Shown one piece after another: positions 45,326 to 52,591 of a stretch of 64,000 nt of DNA; the first letter of the stretch is position 1; each line of letters opens with the position of its first letter. Source of the DNA: Aurantiacibacter arachoides (GTDB taxonomy: Bacteria; Pseudomonadota; Alphaproteobacteria; Sphingomonadales; Sphingomonadaceae); NCBI RefSeq assembly GCF_009827335.1, contig NZ_WTYH01000001.1, positions 620,001-684,000 on the forward strand, written 5' to 3'. The position numbers and the translations under genes are program-made. Below the pieces are notes generated by a model, which saw only the letters and a program-made list of their open reading frames with translations, did no database searches and had not been told where the DNA came from.

Positions 45326-46495
45326 GTGAAAACCCAGGTCTGCATCGTGGGCGCCGGCCCTGCCGCCCTCTTGCTCGGCCACCTGCTGCGCGCCGAGGGG
45401 GTGGAATGCGTGGTGATCGAGCGGCAGACGCCCGACTATATCCTTGGCCGCATTCGCGCAGGCGTGCTGGAAGAGATCACCGTCTCGCTGATGGCGCGGC
45501 TGGGGCTCGATGCGCGGTTGAGGGCTGAGGGGCTGCCGCACGGCGGTTTCAACCTGGCGGACGGCGAGCGGCTGATCCGTATCGACATTGCCGACCTGAC
45601 GGGGAAGCAGGTGGTGGTCTACGGCCAGACCGAGCTTACCCGCGACCTGATGGCAGCGCGCGAGGAGCGCGGGCTCGAGGTTGTCTACGAGGCCGCCGAC
45701 GTGGCGCTGCACGAGGTGGAGAGCGACGCGCCTTATGTCACCTACACTAAGGACGGCAGCGAGCACCGCGTGGACGCGCGCTTCGTGGTCGGCTGCGACG
45801 GCTTCCACGGCCCGAGCCGCAAGGCCATCCCCGAACGCGTGGCGAGGGAGTACCTGCGCGAATATCCCTTCGGCTGGCTCGGCATCCTCGCTGACGTGCC
45901 GCCGTGCAACCACGAGCTGATCTACGCCAACCACGAACGCGGCTTCGCGCTCGCCTCGATGCGCTCCGAGACCCGCAGCCGCTACTACGTCGACGTGCCG
46001 CTGACCGACCGGGTGGAGGAGTGGAACGACGAGCGCCTATGGGACGAGCTGGCGATCCGTCTCGGCCCCGAGGCCGCCGCGCACATGACCCGCGGGCCGA
46101 GCCTCGAAAAGAGCATCGCGCCCTTACGAAGCTACGTCTTTGCCCCCATGCGCCACGGCAGCCTGCTGCTGTGCGGCGATGCCGCGCACATCGTCCCGCC
46201 GACAGGCGCCAAGGGCCTGAATCTCGCCGCCAGCGATGTGCATTACGCCGCCGAGGCGCTGACAGGCTTCTTCCGCCGCAACGAGCCCGATAGGGTCGCC
46301 GCCTACTCCGACACCGCGCTCGCCCGCGTGTGGAAGTCCGAGCGGTTCAGCTGGTCGCTCACCCGCCTGATGCATCGCTTCCCCGAGGACGGGCCGTTCG
46401 AGCGCGCCATGCAGGTCGCCGAACTCGACTACATCGCCTCCAGCCGCGCCGCCCAGACCGCCATCGCCGAGAACTACGTCGGGCTGCCGGTGTGA
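45326..46495 (+). CDS. pobA: 4-Hydroxybenzoate 3-monooxygenase
   Basis: 389 residues from a GTG at 45326, matching the roughly 390-residue PobA family. CIVGAGPAALLLGHLL binds FAD, RIRAGVLEE is the PobA-specific Arg region, VGCDGFHGPSR is the DG motif, and GDAAHIVPPTGAKGLNLAASD is diagnostic of p-hydroxybenzoate hydroxylase. It converts 4-hydroxybenzoate to protocatechuate with NADPH and O2. It is the last gene of the catabolic block, next to the tRNA remnant. No protocatechuate ring-cleavage gene is evident beside it. Confidence 0.92.
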   Translation: MKTQVCIVGAGPAALLLGHLLRAEGVECVVIERQTPDYILGRIRAGVLEEITVSLMARLGLDARLRAEGLPHGGFNLADGERLIRIDIADLTGKQVVVYGQTELTRDLMAAREERGLEVVYEAADVALHEVESDAPYVTYTKDGSEHRVDARFVVGCDGFHGPSRKAIPERVAREYLREYPFGWLGILADVPPCNHELIYANHERGFALASMRSETRSRYYVDVPLTDRVEEWNDERLWDELAIRLGPEAAAHMTRGPSLEKSIAPLRSYVFAPMRHGSLLLCGDAAHIVPPTGAKGLNLAASDVHYAAEALTGFFRRNEPDRVAAYSDTALARVWKSERFSWSLTRLMHRFPEDGPFERAMQVAELDYIASSRAAQTAIAENYVGLPV

Positions 46496-46602
46496 CCGAT
46501 CGGCTTTCGAAATCCATCGGCGCAAACTGGGGGTAAAGTTTGGGGCAAAGGACAATTTGATGTCGGACTTTGATCAATAGAAACAATCATTTTTTTGTAA
46601 GC

Positions 46603-46625
46603 TTCGATTCCCACCCTCTCCGCCA
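46603..46625 (+). other. tRNA 3'-end fragment (probably tRNA-Ser): island attachment scar
   Basis: TTCGATTCCCACCCTCTCCG followed by CCA is the T-loop, T-stem 3' side, acceptor strand, discriminator and CCA of a tRNA, most like serine. The preceding bases (TTTTTTTGTAAGC) do not pair with the T-stem and no tRNA body precedes, so only the 3' end exists. Integrases commonly recombine at tRNA 3' ends; the distal junction keeps only this short copy. By orientation the inserted DNA would lie to the left. Confidence 0.5.
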
Positions 46626-46649
46626 CCAACCCCCGGCACTGGTCTCAGC

Positions 46650-46800
46650 TTGCATGGTCTCCCTGTAACCCCCCGCAACAGGGGCATATTATCAGGGGCT
46701 TGCGTAACCGCGGCAGGCCTTCCGGCGTCTCACGATCGATATCAGGGGCCTTTTGCGGGGCGCGTCTCTAGCGAGATGAGCATCGGTGCGGTTTCTCTGC
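46650..46800. repeat. Diverged non-coding repeat, copy A (partner near 57619-57760)
   Basis: CCCTGTAACCCCCCG, GGGCATATTATCAGGGG-CTTGCGT and GAGATGAGCATCGGTGCGG correspond, in the same order, to CCCTGTAACTCCCG, GGGCATTTCATCGGGGTCTTGCGT and GAGATGAGCACCGGTGCAG in copy B. The minus strand of both reads an ATG followed by a Cys-Pro-x-(Cys/Tyr)-Gly start, so they may be remnants of one small zinc-ribbon gene. Confidence 0.4.
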
Positions 46801-46802
46801 TA

Positions 46803-46951
46803 AACAGGGAATAACAGGGAAAATATCACATTTCGCCTGATAATCAGGCTGACTTAGGGGGTTTTCGCCATTTTGCTCGCCAGAATATCCCGCGATTTCC
46901 ATAGCTTGCGGGTACGAAAACAGGGTTTCCCTGTTATTCGACGGAACAGGG
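46803..46951. repeat. AACAGGG repeat units, direct and inverted
   Basis: AACAGGG(A) occurs at 46803, 46813, 46919 and 46945, with the inverted CCCTGTT at 46929. The 46919-46935 unit forms a short hairpin (AACAGGG-TTT-CCCTGTT) and the 46929-46951 pair a second. No protein is convincingly encoded. Confidence 0.55.
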
Positions 46952-47185
46952 TATTAATCCCGACACCGCCTTGAGTGATCCGCCTGTCGGCATCTCCCAC
47001 GGTTTCGACTGTAGCTTCCCTGACTGAGTAGCGGCGGCAATGGCGAGGGGAGAAAGAGGGCACTACCCCGCCGCGCTCGGCACCTTAGTAAATCTTCAGT
47101 CCCGAGGACGAAATCAATGCTGCATAGGCTAGCTGCCTCAGGCAGAGAGCTGTCGCACGTGCTCAGTGAAACTAAAGTGTAACTC

Positions 47186-47905
47186 TTGATCCAAGCTATC
47201 CTCGCTCGATCCGCATCGCTCCTGCCTCAAGCAGCTCTAGGCCAGATCGGATGGCTAAGAGGAGCCGTTGGTGCAGCAATTGCAATAGGCGTTGCGGCGC
47301 TGATAACTCAGTGCCTGCTCACGCAGAACAATCTCGACATGCCGTGGCTGATGGCGCCGCTCGGAGCATCGGCAGTTCTAGTCTTCGCCGTTCCTGCAAG
47401 CCCGCTCGCACAGCCTTGGCCCGTCATCGGTGGTAATCTCATCTCCGCTGCTGTCGGCCTGAGCCTAGGAACCTATATCGATTCACCATGGCTTGCCTGC
47501 AGCATTGCTGTAGCCGTCGCTGTGGCGGTCATGACATATGCGCGCTGCTTGCATCCGCCGGGCGGAGCCAGTGCGCTCCTGTGTGCAATGGGTGCCAGCG
47601 GCGCGGATATGTGGTCCTGGTCCTACCTTATACCCATCGCCGCGAACGTACTGGCACTTTCTTTGGTAGGTTGGGTCTACAACAATCTCACCGGACATTA
47701 CTGGCCGCACCGTGTTGATTTCGAGCCACCTGCCCCGCCAGCAGAACCAGCACTGCATAAACGCGCTGACGTTGAACTGCTTCTCAGAGAATGGGACGAA
47801 GTTCTCGACGTCGATGTCGATGATCTTGATGCATTTTTCCGCGCTCTTACCCAACGGGTGCGCGATCAATCACTCTCGAGTAGCCAAGGCATGGATACGA
47901 ATTGA
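47186..47905 (+). CDS. HPP-family membrane protein
   Basis: 239 residues from a TTG start (a TAA lies just upstream in frame, and no suitable ATG precedes the first helix). Four to five hydrophobic helices contain the family hallmark LHPPGGASALLCAMG and WLMAPLGASAVLVFAVP. The last 60 residues are a polar, acidic cytoplasmic tail. HPP proteins are linked in cyanobacteria to nitrite transport and elsewhere are uncharacterised. It faces the alternative-oxidase operon convergently, separated by 22 nt. Confidence 0.83.
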   Translation: MIQAILARSASLLPQAALGQIGWLRGAVGAAIAIGVAALITQCLLTQNNLDMPWLMAPLGASAVLVFAVPASPLAQPWPVIGGNLISAAVGLSLGTYIDSPWLACSIAVAVAVAVMTYARCLHPPGGASALLCAMGASGADMWSWSYLIPIAANVLALSLVGWVYNNLTGHYWPHRVDFEPPAPPAEPALHKRADVELLLREWDEVLDVDVDDLDAFFRALTQRVRDQSLSSSQGMDTN

Positions 47906-47927
47906 CATTGGTGCAGTACTTCTAAGG

Positions 47928-48404
47928 TCAGATGACGGCCGCACTGATGATGGCAATTGCGATTCCTAAGAAGGCCACGGCAGCCGGTATGATTAGCGCC
48001 TGCGCATAGACCTCTCCCCGGGCAAGCGGACCGAAGGCCGTCTGCAAAACTGCGCCCTGGCGGTCAAGTACGCTGCGAGCCTGCGGCGGTGATTGGCTCA
48101 GCAACACTCGAACTGTTCCGAAGAACATTGCGACGTACACGGTCGCGATGACAACCGCGAAGGTGGCTTGTGCACCGCCTGTCGCACCCAGCAATGCGAG
48201 CAAGAAGACACCATAGCACGCGATCATCGCTCGCCAGACCGCCGCCGGCAATTCGAACATGCGCGCCTCGGGCTGTTGCGGCGCGCTGACGGTCTCGTTG
48301 TCGTTGGCCCCGAAACCGGCGAACGGGGGCAGCGCGCCGGACGAGACGTTTTGCCCTTCTTGCAGCGGCTTTTGTGCGGGCAATTGGAGAACAGCATCAG
48401 ACAT
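47928..48404 (-). CDS. Predicted membrane protein of the alternative-oxidase operon
   Basis: 158 residues. The first 50 are polar and Pro/Gln-rich. Three to four hydrophobic segments follow (MIACYGVFLLALLGA, FAVVIATVYVAMFFG, IIPAAVAFLGIAIAI). I do not recognise a named family. It starts 8 nt inside the truncated-haemoglobin gene and is the last gene of the operon, so a role in the same respiratory or NO-related function is inferred. Confidence 0.65.
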   Translation of the reverse strand: MSDAVLQLPAQKPLQEGQNVSSGALPPFAGFGANDNETVSAPQQPEARMFELPAAVWRAMIACYGVFLLALLGATGGAQATFAVVIATVYVAMFFGTVRVLLSQSPPQARSVLDRQGAVLQTAFGPLARGEVYAQALIIPAAVAFLGIAIAIISAAVI

Positions 48405-48897
48405 GGGGCAAGTCCTTTCCTGCGCGCCCTCCGGCCAATCCGTCGCGGCGCATTGTGATTGCGGTTAAGAGACTATCGGCGATCATTCTCGCCCTTCCAC
48501 CTACCAGTTCGGTCGCCGCGTCCTGCCCTTCGACATCGCGTAGCGTTTCGTAAAAGAGGCCGAGCCAGTGCGCGAAATGTCTTAATTCGAGGCCCGGGAT
48601 CGCGAGGTGTTTAAGCATGGGATTACCCGAATACTCGCCACTATTGTGGAGCACCGAACGCCAGAATGCCTTCATTCGTGTCAGGTGCGATGGCCAATCG
48701 GCGATACGTTCAGCGAAGATCGGCGCGAGAAGCGCGTCCTCCCGGATCCTTCCGTAAAATGCCTCGACGAGGTGATCGATGAATTCTGCATCGACGCCGA
48801 TTTCCTCTGCAGCTGCGCGTTTTTGGGCTCGTTTGTGCTGTGCAAAGGCGCGCGTGTCGGCGCCGCTCCTCTCGGCCTGAGCGGCTTCCTGGTTCAT
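48397..48897 (-). CDS. Group III truncated haemoglobin
   Basis: 166 residues. After a helical, Arg/Ala-rich N-terminus the 2-on-2 globin core has IDHLVEAFYGRIREDALLAP, then WPSHLTRMKAFWRSVLHNSGEYSGNP, with the proximal-His region ELRHFAHWLGLFYETL. The ADWPSHL and WRSVLHNSGEY pattern is typical of group III. These proteins bind O2 or NO and are tied to NO or low-oxygen responses. Overlaps the flanking genes by 4 and 8 nt. Confidence 0.88.
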   Translation of the reverse strand: MNQEAAQAERSGADTRAFAQHKRAQKRAAAEEIGVDAEFIDHLVEAFYGRIREDALLAPIFAERIADWPSHLTRMKAFWRSVLHNSGEYSGNPMLKHLAIPGLELRHFAHWLGLFYETLRDVEGQDAATELVGGRARMIADSLLTAITMRRDGLAGGRAGKDLPHV

Positions 48898-49232
48898 GAT
48901 CCCTCTCCCTTATCGGTAACAGAGCTTTCCCTGCCGGGAAGCGGAGGACGCAGGAATTCGACGTGGAACTTCACCGCTCCGATAGGCTCGACCCGATGCA
49001 GGATCGTGGGCTCGACAATTCCGGGTGCACTGTCTGGCGTGAGCACCTCGTTGGTCGAAACGCGGCGAGGATCCGTCACGAGATAGCGCAGCTTTCCTTC
49101 TTCCACCTGGATGAGGCCCCAGATCCCGCCCTTGGTCGAATGGTCTGCGAGCAGACCGGCCGGTACGGTGGAGTCGGTGAACGTGGCTGTGCGTTTGTAA
49201 GGTTCGAGGTTCCGGAGGAGATCGGCTTTCAT
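48894..49232 (-). CDS. DUF1971 (YeaR/TehB-like) cupin-fold protein
   Basis: 112 residues. The family pattern PYKRTATFTDSTVPAGLLAD, then HSTKGGIWGLIQVEEGKLRY and ILHRVEPIGAVKFHVEFLRP, matches YeaR-like proteins, which in E. coli are induced by nitrate and NO. It is encoded between a receiver protein and a truncated haemoglobin, supporting a NO/oxygen-stress operon. Mechanism unknown. Confidence 0.86.
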   Translation of the reverse strand: MKADLLRNLEPYKRTATFTDSTVPAGLLADHSTKGGIWGLIQVEEGKLRYLVTDPRRVSTNEVLTPDSAPGIVEPTILHRVEPIGAVKFHVEFLRPPLPGRESSVTDKGEGS

Positions 49233-49233
49233 A

Positions 49234-49593
49234 TCAGGCTGCCTTTCGAATTGCGATTAAGGCATGAATGGCGTGGCTGAGCTCGTTGCCGAGAAGCGGT
49301 TTCTCGATCAGCTTGGCGTTCGCTGCGATCAGACGATCGCGCAGACCGGCAGTCGGATTGGTCGCAAGAACGATAGCCGGCACCCTGCAACCCCGCATTC
49401 GCAGGTCTCCAAGAACCGCCAAGCCGTCACCAAGATAGTTCTGATCGATTACCAGCGCGGCGGCGACTGTGGGATCGATCCCTTCAGCCGCCCCGTCGAC
49501 GACCTGGAAACCTTCAATCGCCAGAGAGAACTGTAGGGAAGACAGGACTGGCAGATCCTCGATGAACAGCAGGATAGATTTCCGATGGACCAT
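49234..49593 (-). CDS. Stand-alone response-regulator receiver protein
   Basis: 119 residues from the ATG at 49593. It is a CheY-like fold: ILLFIEDLPVLSSLQFSLAI with an acidic pair reduced to ED, the phospho-acceptor Asp probably in LVIDQNYLGDG, Thr-like switch in VLATNP, and the Lys in LIEKPLLGNEL. There is no output domain. It resembles the short receivers that follow FixL-type kinases, and FixL is encoded divergently 0.8 kb away. It may act as a phosphate sink or partner of that kinase. Confidence 0.8.
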   Translation of the reverse strand: MVHRKSILLFIEDLPVLSSLQFSLAIEGFQVVDGAAEGIDPTVAAALVIDQNYLGDGLAVLGDLRMRGCRVPAIVLATNPTAGLRDRLIAANAKLIEKPLLGNELSHAIHALIAIRKAA

Positions 49594-49619
49594 GGTCTGT
49601 CCCCCTGTGGCGGCCGGCC

Positions 49620-50309
49620 TCAGGCCGCCTTCTTCCAGTTCGGCTCGAGCGTTACGTGGTGCGGGCATTCGGCAATCTCGCCCACCGGAAGACCGGCGAG
49701 TTCGTTGGCGAAGCCGTGGTTCACATCGCGATGGTGCGCCTCGTCAGCCCGGACCACCAGGACCACGTCGCGCAACGTGGCATCGCTGGGCAAGTCCCAG
49801 TATGTCTTGGCGATCTCGGGAGCCGGAACGTTCGGGCTACGACCCTCATCAATCTCAGCGAGATAGTGCGTGTAGCTGATCACGGCTTCTTCCTCAAAGT
49901 AGCCCACCACCCGATGCGCGGTCTTCGAACTGATCAGGTAGAGCGCGAAGAAAAACAGGTAGAATACCCATTGCACGCCGATGATCACCGCCCGCTCGAA
50001 CCAAGTCGGCTGCGAGACTTCGATAAAAGTCATCAGGTGCATGCGCTCATTTTCGGCTTCGTCCATGAGCGTCTTGATCCAGCCCTTGTCGTCGCACATG
50101 CGGCGCAGGCACGCGAGATGATTGATCGTCGCGCCTACCATCCCCGGAACGGCCGCGACGGTTTCGAGAACAACGGCACGATGCCCGTAGCGCTCGGCAA
50201 AGAACGTATCGGCCGTCCAACGCAGTACTTTTGTAAAGCTAAACGCGATCCGGTCCGATAGCCCGCGGGGGTTGTGATGGACGCCCAGATCGATGAAAGG
50301 TGCAGTCAT
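49620..50309 (-). CDS. aox: Alternative oxidase (cyanide-insensitive ubiquinol oxidase)
   Basis: 229 residues from the ATG at 50309. The di-iron ligands are all visible: Glu in [11 protein letters not shown]-x-x-H in NERMHLMTF, Glu in [13 protein letters not shown], and E-x-x-H in [12 protein letters not shown]. Two hydrophobic segments ([14 protein letters not shown] and the earlier helix) anchor it in the inner membrane. It passes electrons from ubiquinol to O2 without proton pumping and is insensitive to cyanide and NO. First gene of a five-gene operon, divergent from fixL across 82 bp. Confidence 0.93.
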   Translation of the reverse strand: MTAPFIDLGVHHNPRGLSDRIAFSFTKVLRWTADTFFAERYGHRAVVLETVAAVPGMVGATINHLACLRRMCDDKGWIKTLMDEAENERMHLMTFIEVSQPTWFERAVIIGVQWVFYLFFFALYLISSKTAHRVVGYFEEEAVISYTHYLAEIDEGRSPNVPAPEIAKTYWDLPSDATLRDVVLVVRADEAHHRDVNHGFANELAGLPVGEIAECPHHVTLEPNWKKAA

Positions 50310-50391
50310 TGAAATTTCTCCGCTTTGCGGCACCTTCGCTCAGAGCGCCGCTGTCAGGCACTTTCTACGGCGATGAACGGAAACGCGAAAT

Positions 50392-51939
50392 TTGGATGAT
50401 CACCCTACCGTGAGTACCCTAAGGGCTTTACCGGAGGTGGAGCGCACGAGCTTGGTCAGCCGGTTGCAACCGAGGCTGTCCTTTGTGGCTGCGTCGACGC
50501 TAGCCCTGCTTGCAATTGCATTGGCAGTGGCAGTCCGGCTGCTGTTCGCGGACGCACTGGGTCAGCGCGCAACATTCATTTTTTTCGTGCCGGCCATCGT
50601 GGTGGCGAGCGCGTTTTCCGGGTTTCGGGCGGGCGGCCTCGCGGCTGGGATGGGCGCTGCTGCCGGTCTTTGGTGCGACAGTCTGAGCGGACCTGTTGAA
50701 AGCGGGAGCCTGATCGCGGCGACGGGATTTGTGCTCATTGGCATTGCAGTGGCTATCGGCGGAGAATGGTTTCAGCGCGCCCGCGTCGAAACGGAAGCGG
50801 CGGCGGCCGCGCTCGCGGGTCGCGAAGCCCATTTGCGATCAATCCTCGAAACCGTGCCGGATGCTATGGTTGTGATCGACGAGGCCGGCCTAATCCACGA
50901 TTTCAGTCTCGCCGCCGAACGTATGTTCGGATGGCAGGCGGACGAGGTTGCCGGACGCAACGTCAGCGTCTTGATGCCCGATCCCTATCGCAGCGCACAC
51001 GATGATTATCTTCAGCGCTACTACCAAACGGGCGAGCGACGCATCATCGGCAAAGGACGCGTTGTCGTCGGCGAGCGAAAGGACGGCTCAACGTTCCCAC
51101 TCGAATTGGCGGTGGGCGAGATGCAAGCCGAGGGGCACCGCTATTTCACTGGCTTTATCCGGGATCTGACCGACCGGCAGGAGACAGAGGCCAGGCTGCA
51201 GGAACTCCAGAGCGAACTGGTGCACGTTTCGCGGCTGACGGCACTCGGCGAGATGGCTTCTGCTCTCGCCCACGAAATCAATCAGCCGCTCTCAGCGATT
51301 GCCAACTACCTTAAGGGAAGCCGGATGCTTCTCGAACGCGACGAGGTTCCGCATGAGCGGGTGGCAGAGGCTGTCAGTCGTGCGGCGACCGAGGCGCTGA
51401 GGGCCGGCGACATCATCCGCCGGTTGCGCGATTTCGTGGCCCGCGGCGAAACCGAACGAACCATCGAGAGTCTGCCGAAGCTTGTCGAGGAGGCGAGCGC
51501 GCTGGCACTGGTTGGTGCCAAGCAGCACGGCATTCGCGTCCGGTACGCGTTCAGCCCCGAAATTGATCTGATCTTGGCCGACAAGGTGCAAATTCAGCAG
51601 GTCGTGCTAAACCTGGTGCGGAACGCCGTCGACGCCATGGTGGACTGCACTTCTCAGCAGCGTCATCTGACAATATCAATCGGACCGGCCGAAGATGACA
51701 TGGCTGCGATTGTTGTGGCCGATACCGGACCAGGCATCGATCCCGATGTGGCCGACAAGTTGTTCCAGCCCTTCATCACTACCAAGCGGGAAGGGCTAGG
51801 GGTGGGCCTATCAATTTCGCGGACGATCGTGGAGGCAAATGGGGGGCGGATCTGGGCGCAGCAAGCAGAGGGGGGCGGCGCGGAATTCGGCTTCACGCTT
51901 CAACGTGTTGCAAATGAGGAATTGTACGATGGCGAGTAG
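50392..51939 (+). CDS. fixL: FixL-type oxygen-sensing histidine kinase
   Basis: 515 residues from a TTG at 50392 (a GTG six codons later is possible). Four N-terminal hydrophobic helices resemble DUF4118. The PAS domain (about 145-262) keeps the FixL haem residues: the proximal His203 in [11 protein letters not shown] and Arg223 in [10 protein letters not shown], while FixL's second distal-side His is Arg here. The kinase has the H-box [12 protein letters not shown] (His294), the N-box [10 protein letters not shown], and G-boxes DTGPGI and GLGVGLSI. It should autophosphorylate when O2 leaves the haem and signal to FixJ, encoded in an 11-nt overlap. Confidence 0.92.
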   Translation: MDDHPTVSTLRALPEVERTSLVSRLQPRLSFVAASTLALLAIALAVAVRLLFADALGQRATFIFFVPAIVVASAFSGFRAGGLAAGMGAAAGLWCDSLSGPVESGSLIAATGFVLIGIAVAIGGEWFQRARVETEAAAAALAGREAHLRSILETVPDAMVVIDEAGLIHDFSLAAERMFGWQADEVAGRNVSVLMPDPYRSAHDDYLQRYYQTGERRIIGKGRVVVGERKDGSTFPLELAVGEMQAEGHRYFTGFIRDLTDRQETEARLQELQSELVHVSRLTALGEMASALAHEINQPLSAIANYLKGSRMLLERDEVPHERVAEAVSRAATEALRAGDIIRRLRDFVARGETERTIESLPKLVEEASALALVGAKQHGIRVRYAFSPEIDLILADKVQIQQVVLNLVRNAVDAMVDCTSQQRHLTISIGPAEDDMAAIVVADTGPGIDPDVADKLFQPFITTKREGLGVGLSISRTIVEANGGRIWAQQAEGGGAEFGFTLQRVANEELYDGE

Positions 51940-52552
51940 CGGTGCAGCCGATCAGATTGTCTATGTAATCGATGATGATGAGAGCGCCCGTCATTCGCTT
52001 GAATTTCTGCTCGATGTCACAGGAATCCGGGTGCGCTCCTTCGCGTCGGCAGATGCATTTCTGAAAGCCTCCCCGGCGCTGGCGGGTGCGTGTGTCGTCA
52101 CCGATGTGCGCATGCCTGGCACCAGCGGCGTCGAGCTGACGGAAAGACTGAAGCAACGCGATGTTCCGGTGCCGGTCATTGTCATCACCGGGCATGCTGA
52201 CGTTCCCTTGGCGATCCAGGCGATGAAAGCAGGCGCGTCGGACTTCATCGAGAAGCCGTTCGACGACGTGACGATACTCTCGTCTATCCGTAAAGTGCTG
52301 GCGGAAAAGGCCGGAGATGAACAGCTTCATTCTGAACGAAACGAGGTGGTCCACCGTATCGGCCTGCTATCGGCCAGGGAGCACGAAGTGGTCGATGGCC
52401 TGGTGGCCGGTAAGGCCAACAAGGTGATTGCCTTCGATCTCGACATCAGCCCGCGCACCGTGGAAGTCTATCGTGCCAACGCGATGATGAAAATGCAGGC
52501 GAAGACACTGTCTGACCTCGTGCGGATGATGACGATAGCACGCATTTGTTAG
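51929..52552 (+). CDS. fixJ: FixJ-type response regulator
   Basis: 207 residues. Receiver domain: [18 protein letters not shown], phospho-Asp59 in [10 protein letters not shown], Thr in VITGHAD, Lys in DFIEKPFDD. The LuxR/FixJ-type helix-turn-helix is [20 protein letters not shown] followed by [18 protein letters not shown]. It overlaps fixL by 11 nt. Likely targets are the alternative-oxidase operon opposite, by position; no FixK gene is in the window. Confidence 0.92.
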   Translation: MASSGAADQIVYVIDDDESARHSLEFLLDVTGIRVRSFASADAFLKASPALAGACVVTDVRMPGTSGVELTERLKQRDVPVPVIVITGHADVPLAIQAMKAGASDFIEKPFDDVTILSSIRKVLAEKAGDEQLHSERNEVVHRIGLLSAREHEVVDGLVAGKANKVIAFDLDISPRTVEVYRANAMMKMQAKTLSDLVRMMTIARIC

Positions 52553-52591
52553 CTAAGTCAGCTTTGCCCATCACGATGCTACCGGGCCAGT

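Larger units (their letters stand above)
46496..47185. other. Non-coding 690-bp region between catabolic cluster and core-like genes
   Basis: No convincing gene is present. It contains a tRNA 3'-end fragment at 46603-46625, a diverged repeat at about 46650-46800 also found near 57619, several AACAGGG units at 46803-46951, and a CTGCC-TCA-GGCAG palindrome (47133-47145) upstream of the HPP gene. Base composition is more AT-rich than in the catabolic cluster. Confidence 0.6.

Noticed and set aside
46603..46625. A complete functional tRNA gene
   Set aside because: No D-arm, anticodon arm or 5' acceptor strand precedes the 3' end; the T-stem cannot pair.
46854..47063. Minus-strand 69-codon frame in the AACAGGG region
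   Set aside because: No ribosome binding site or family resemblance, and it runs through inverted repeats.
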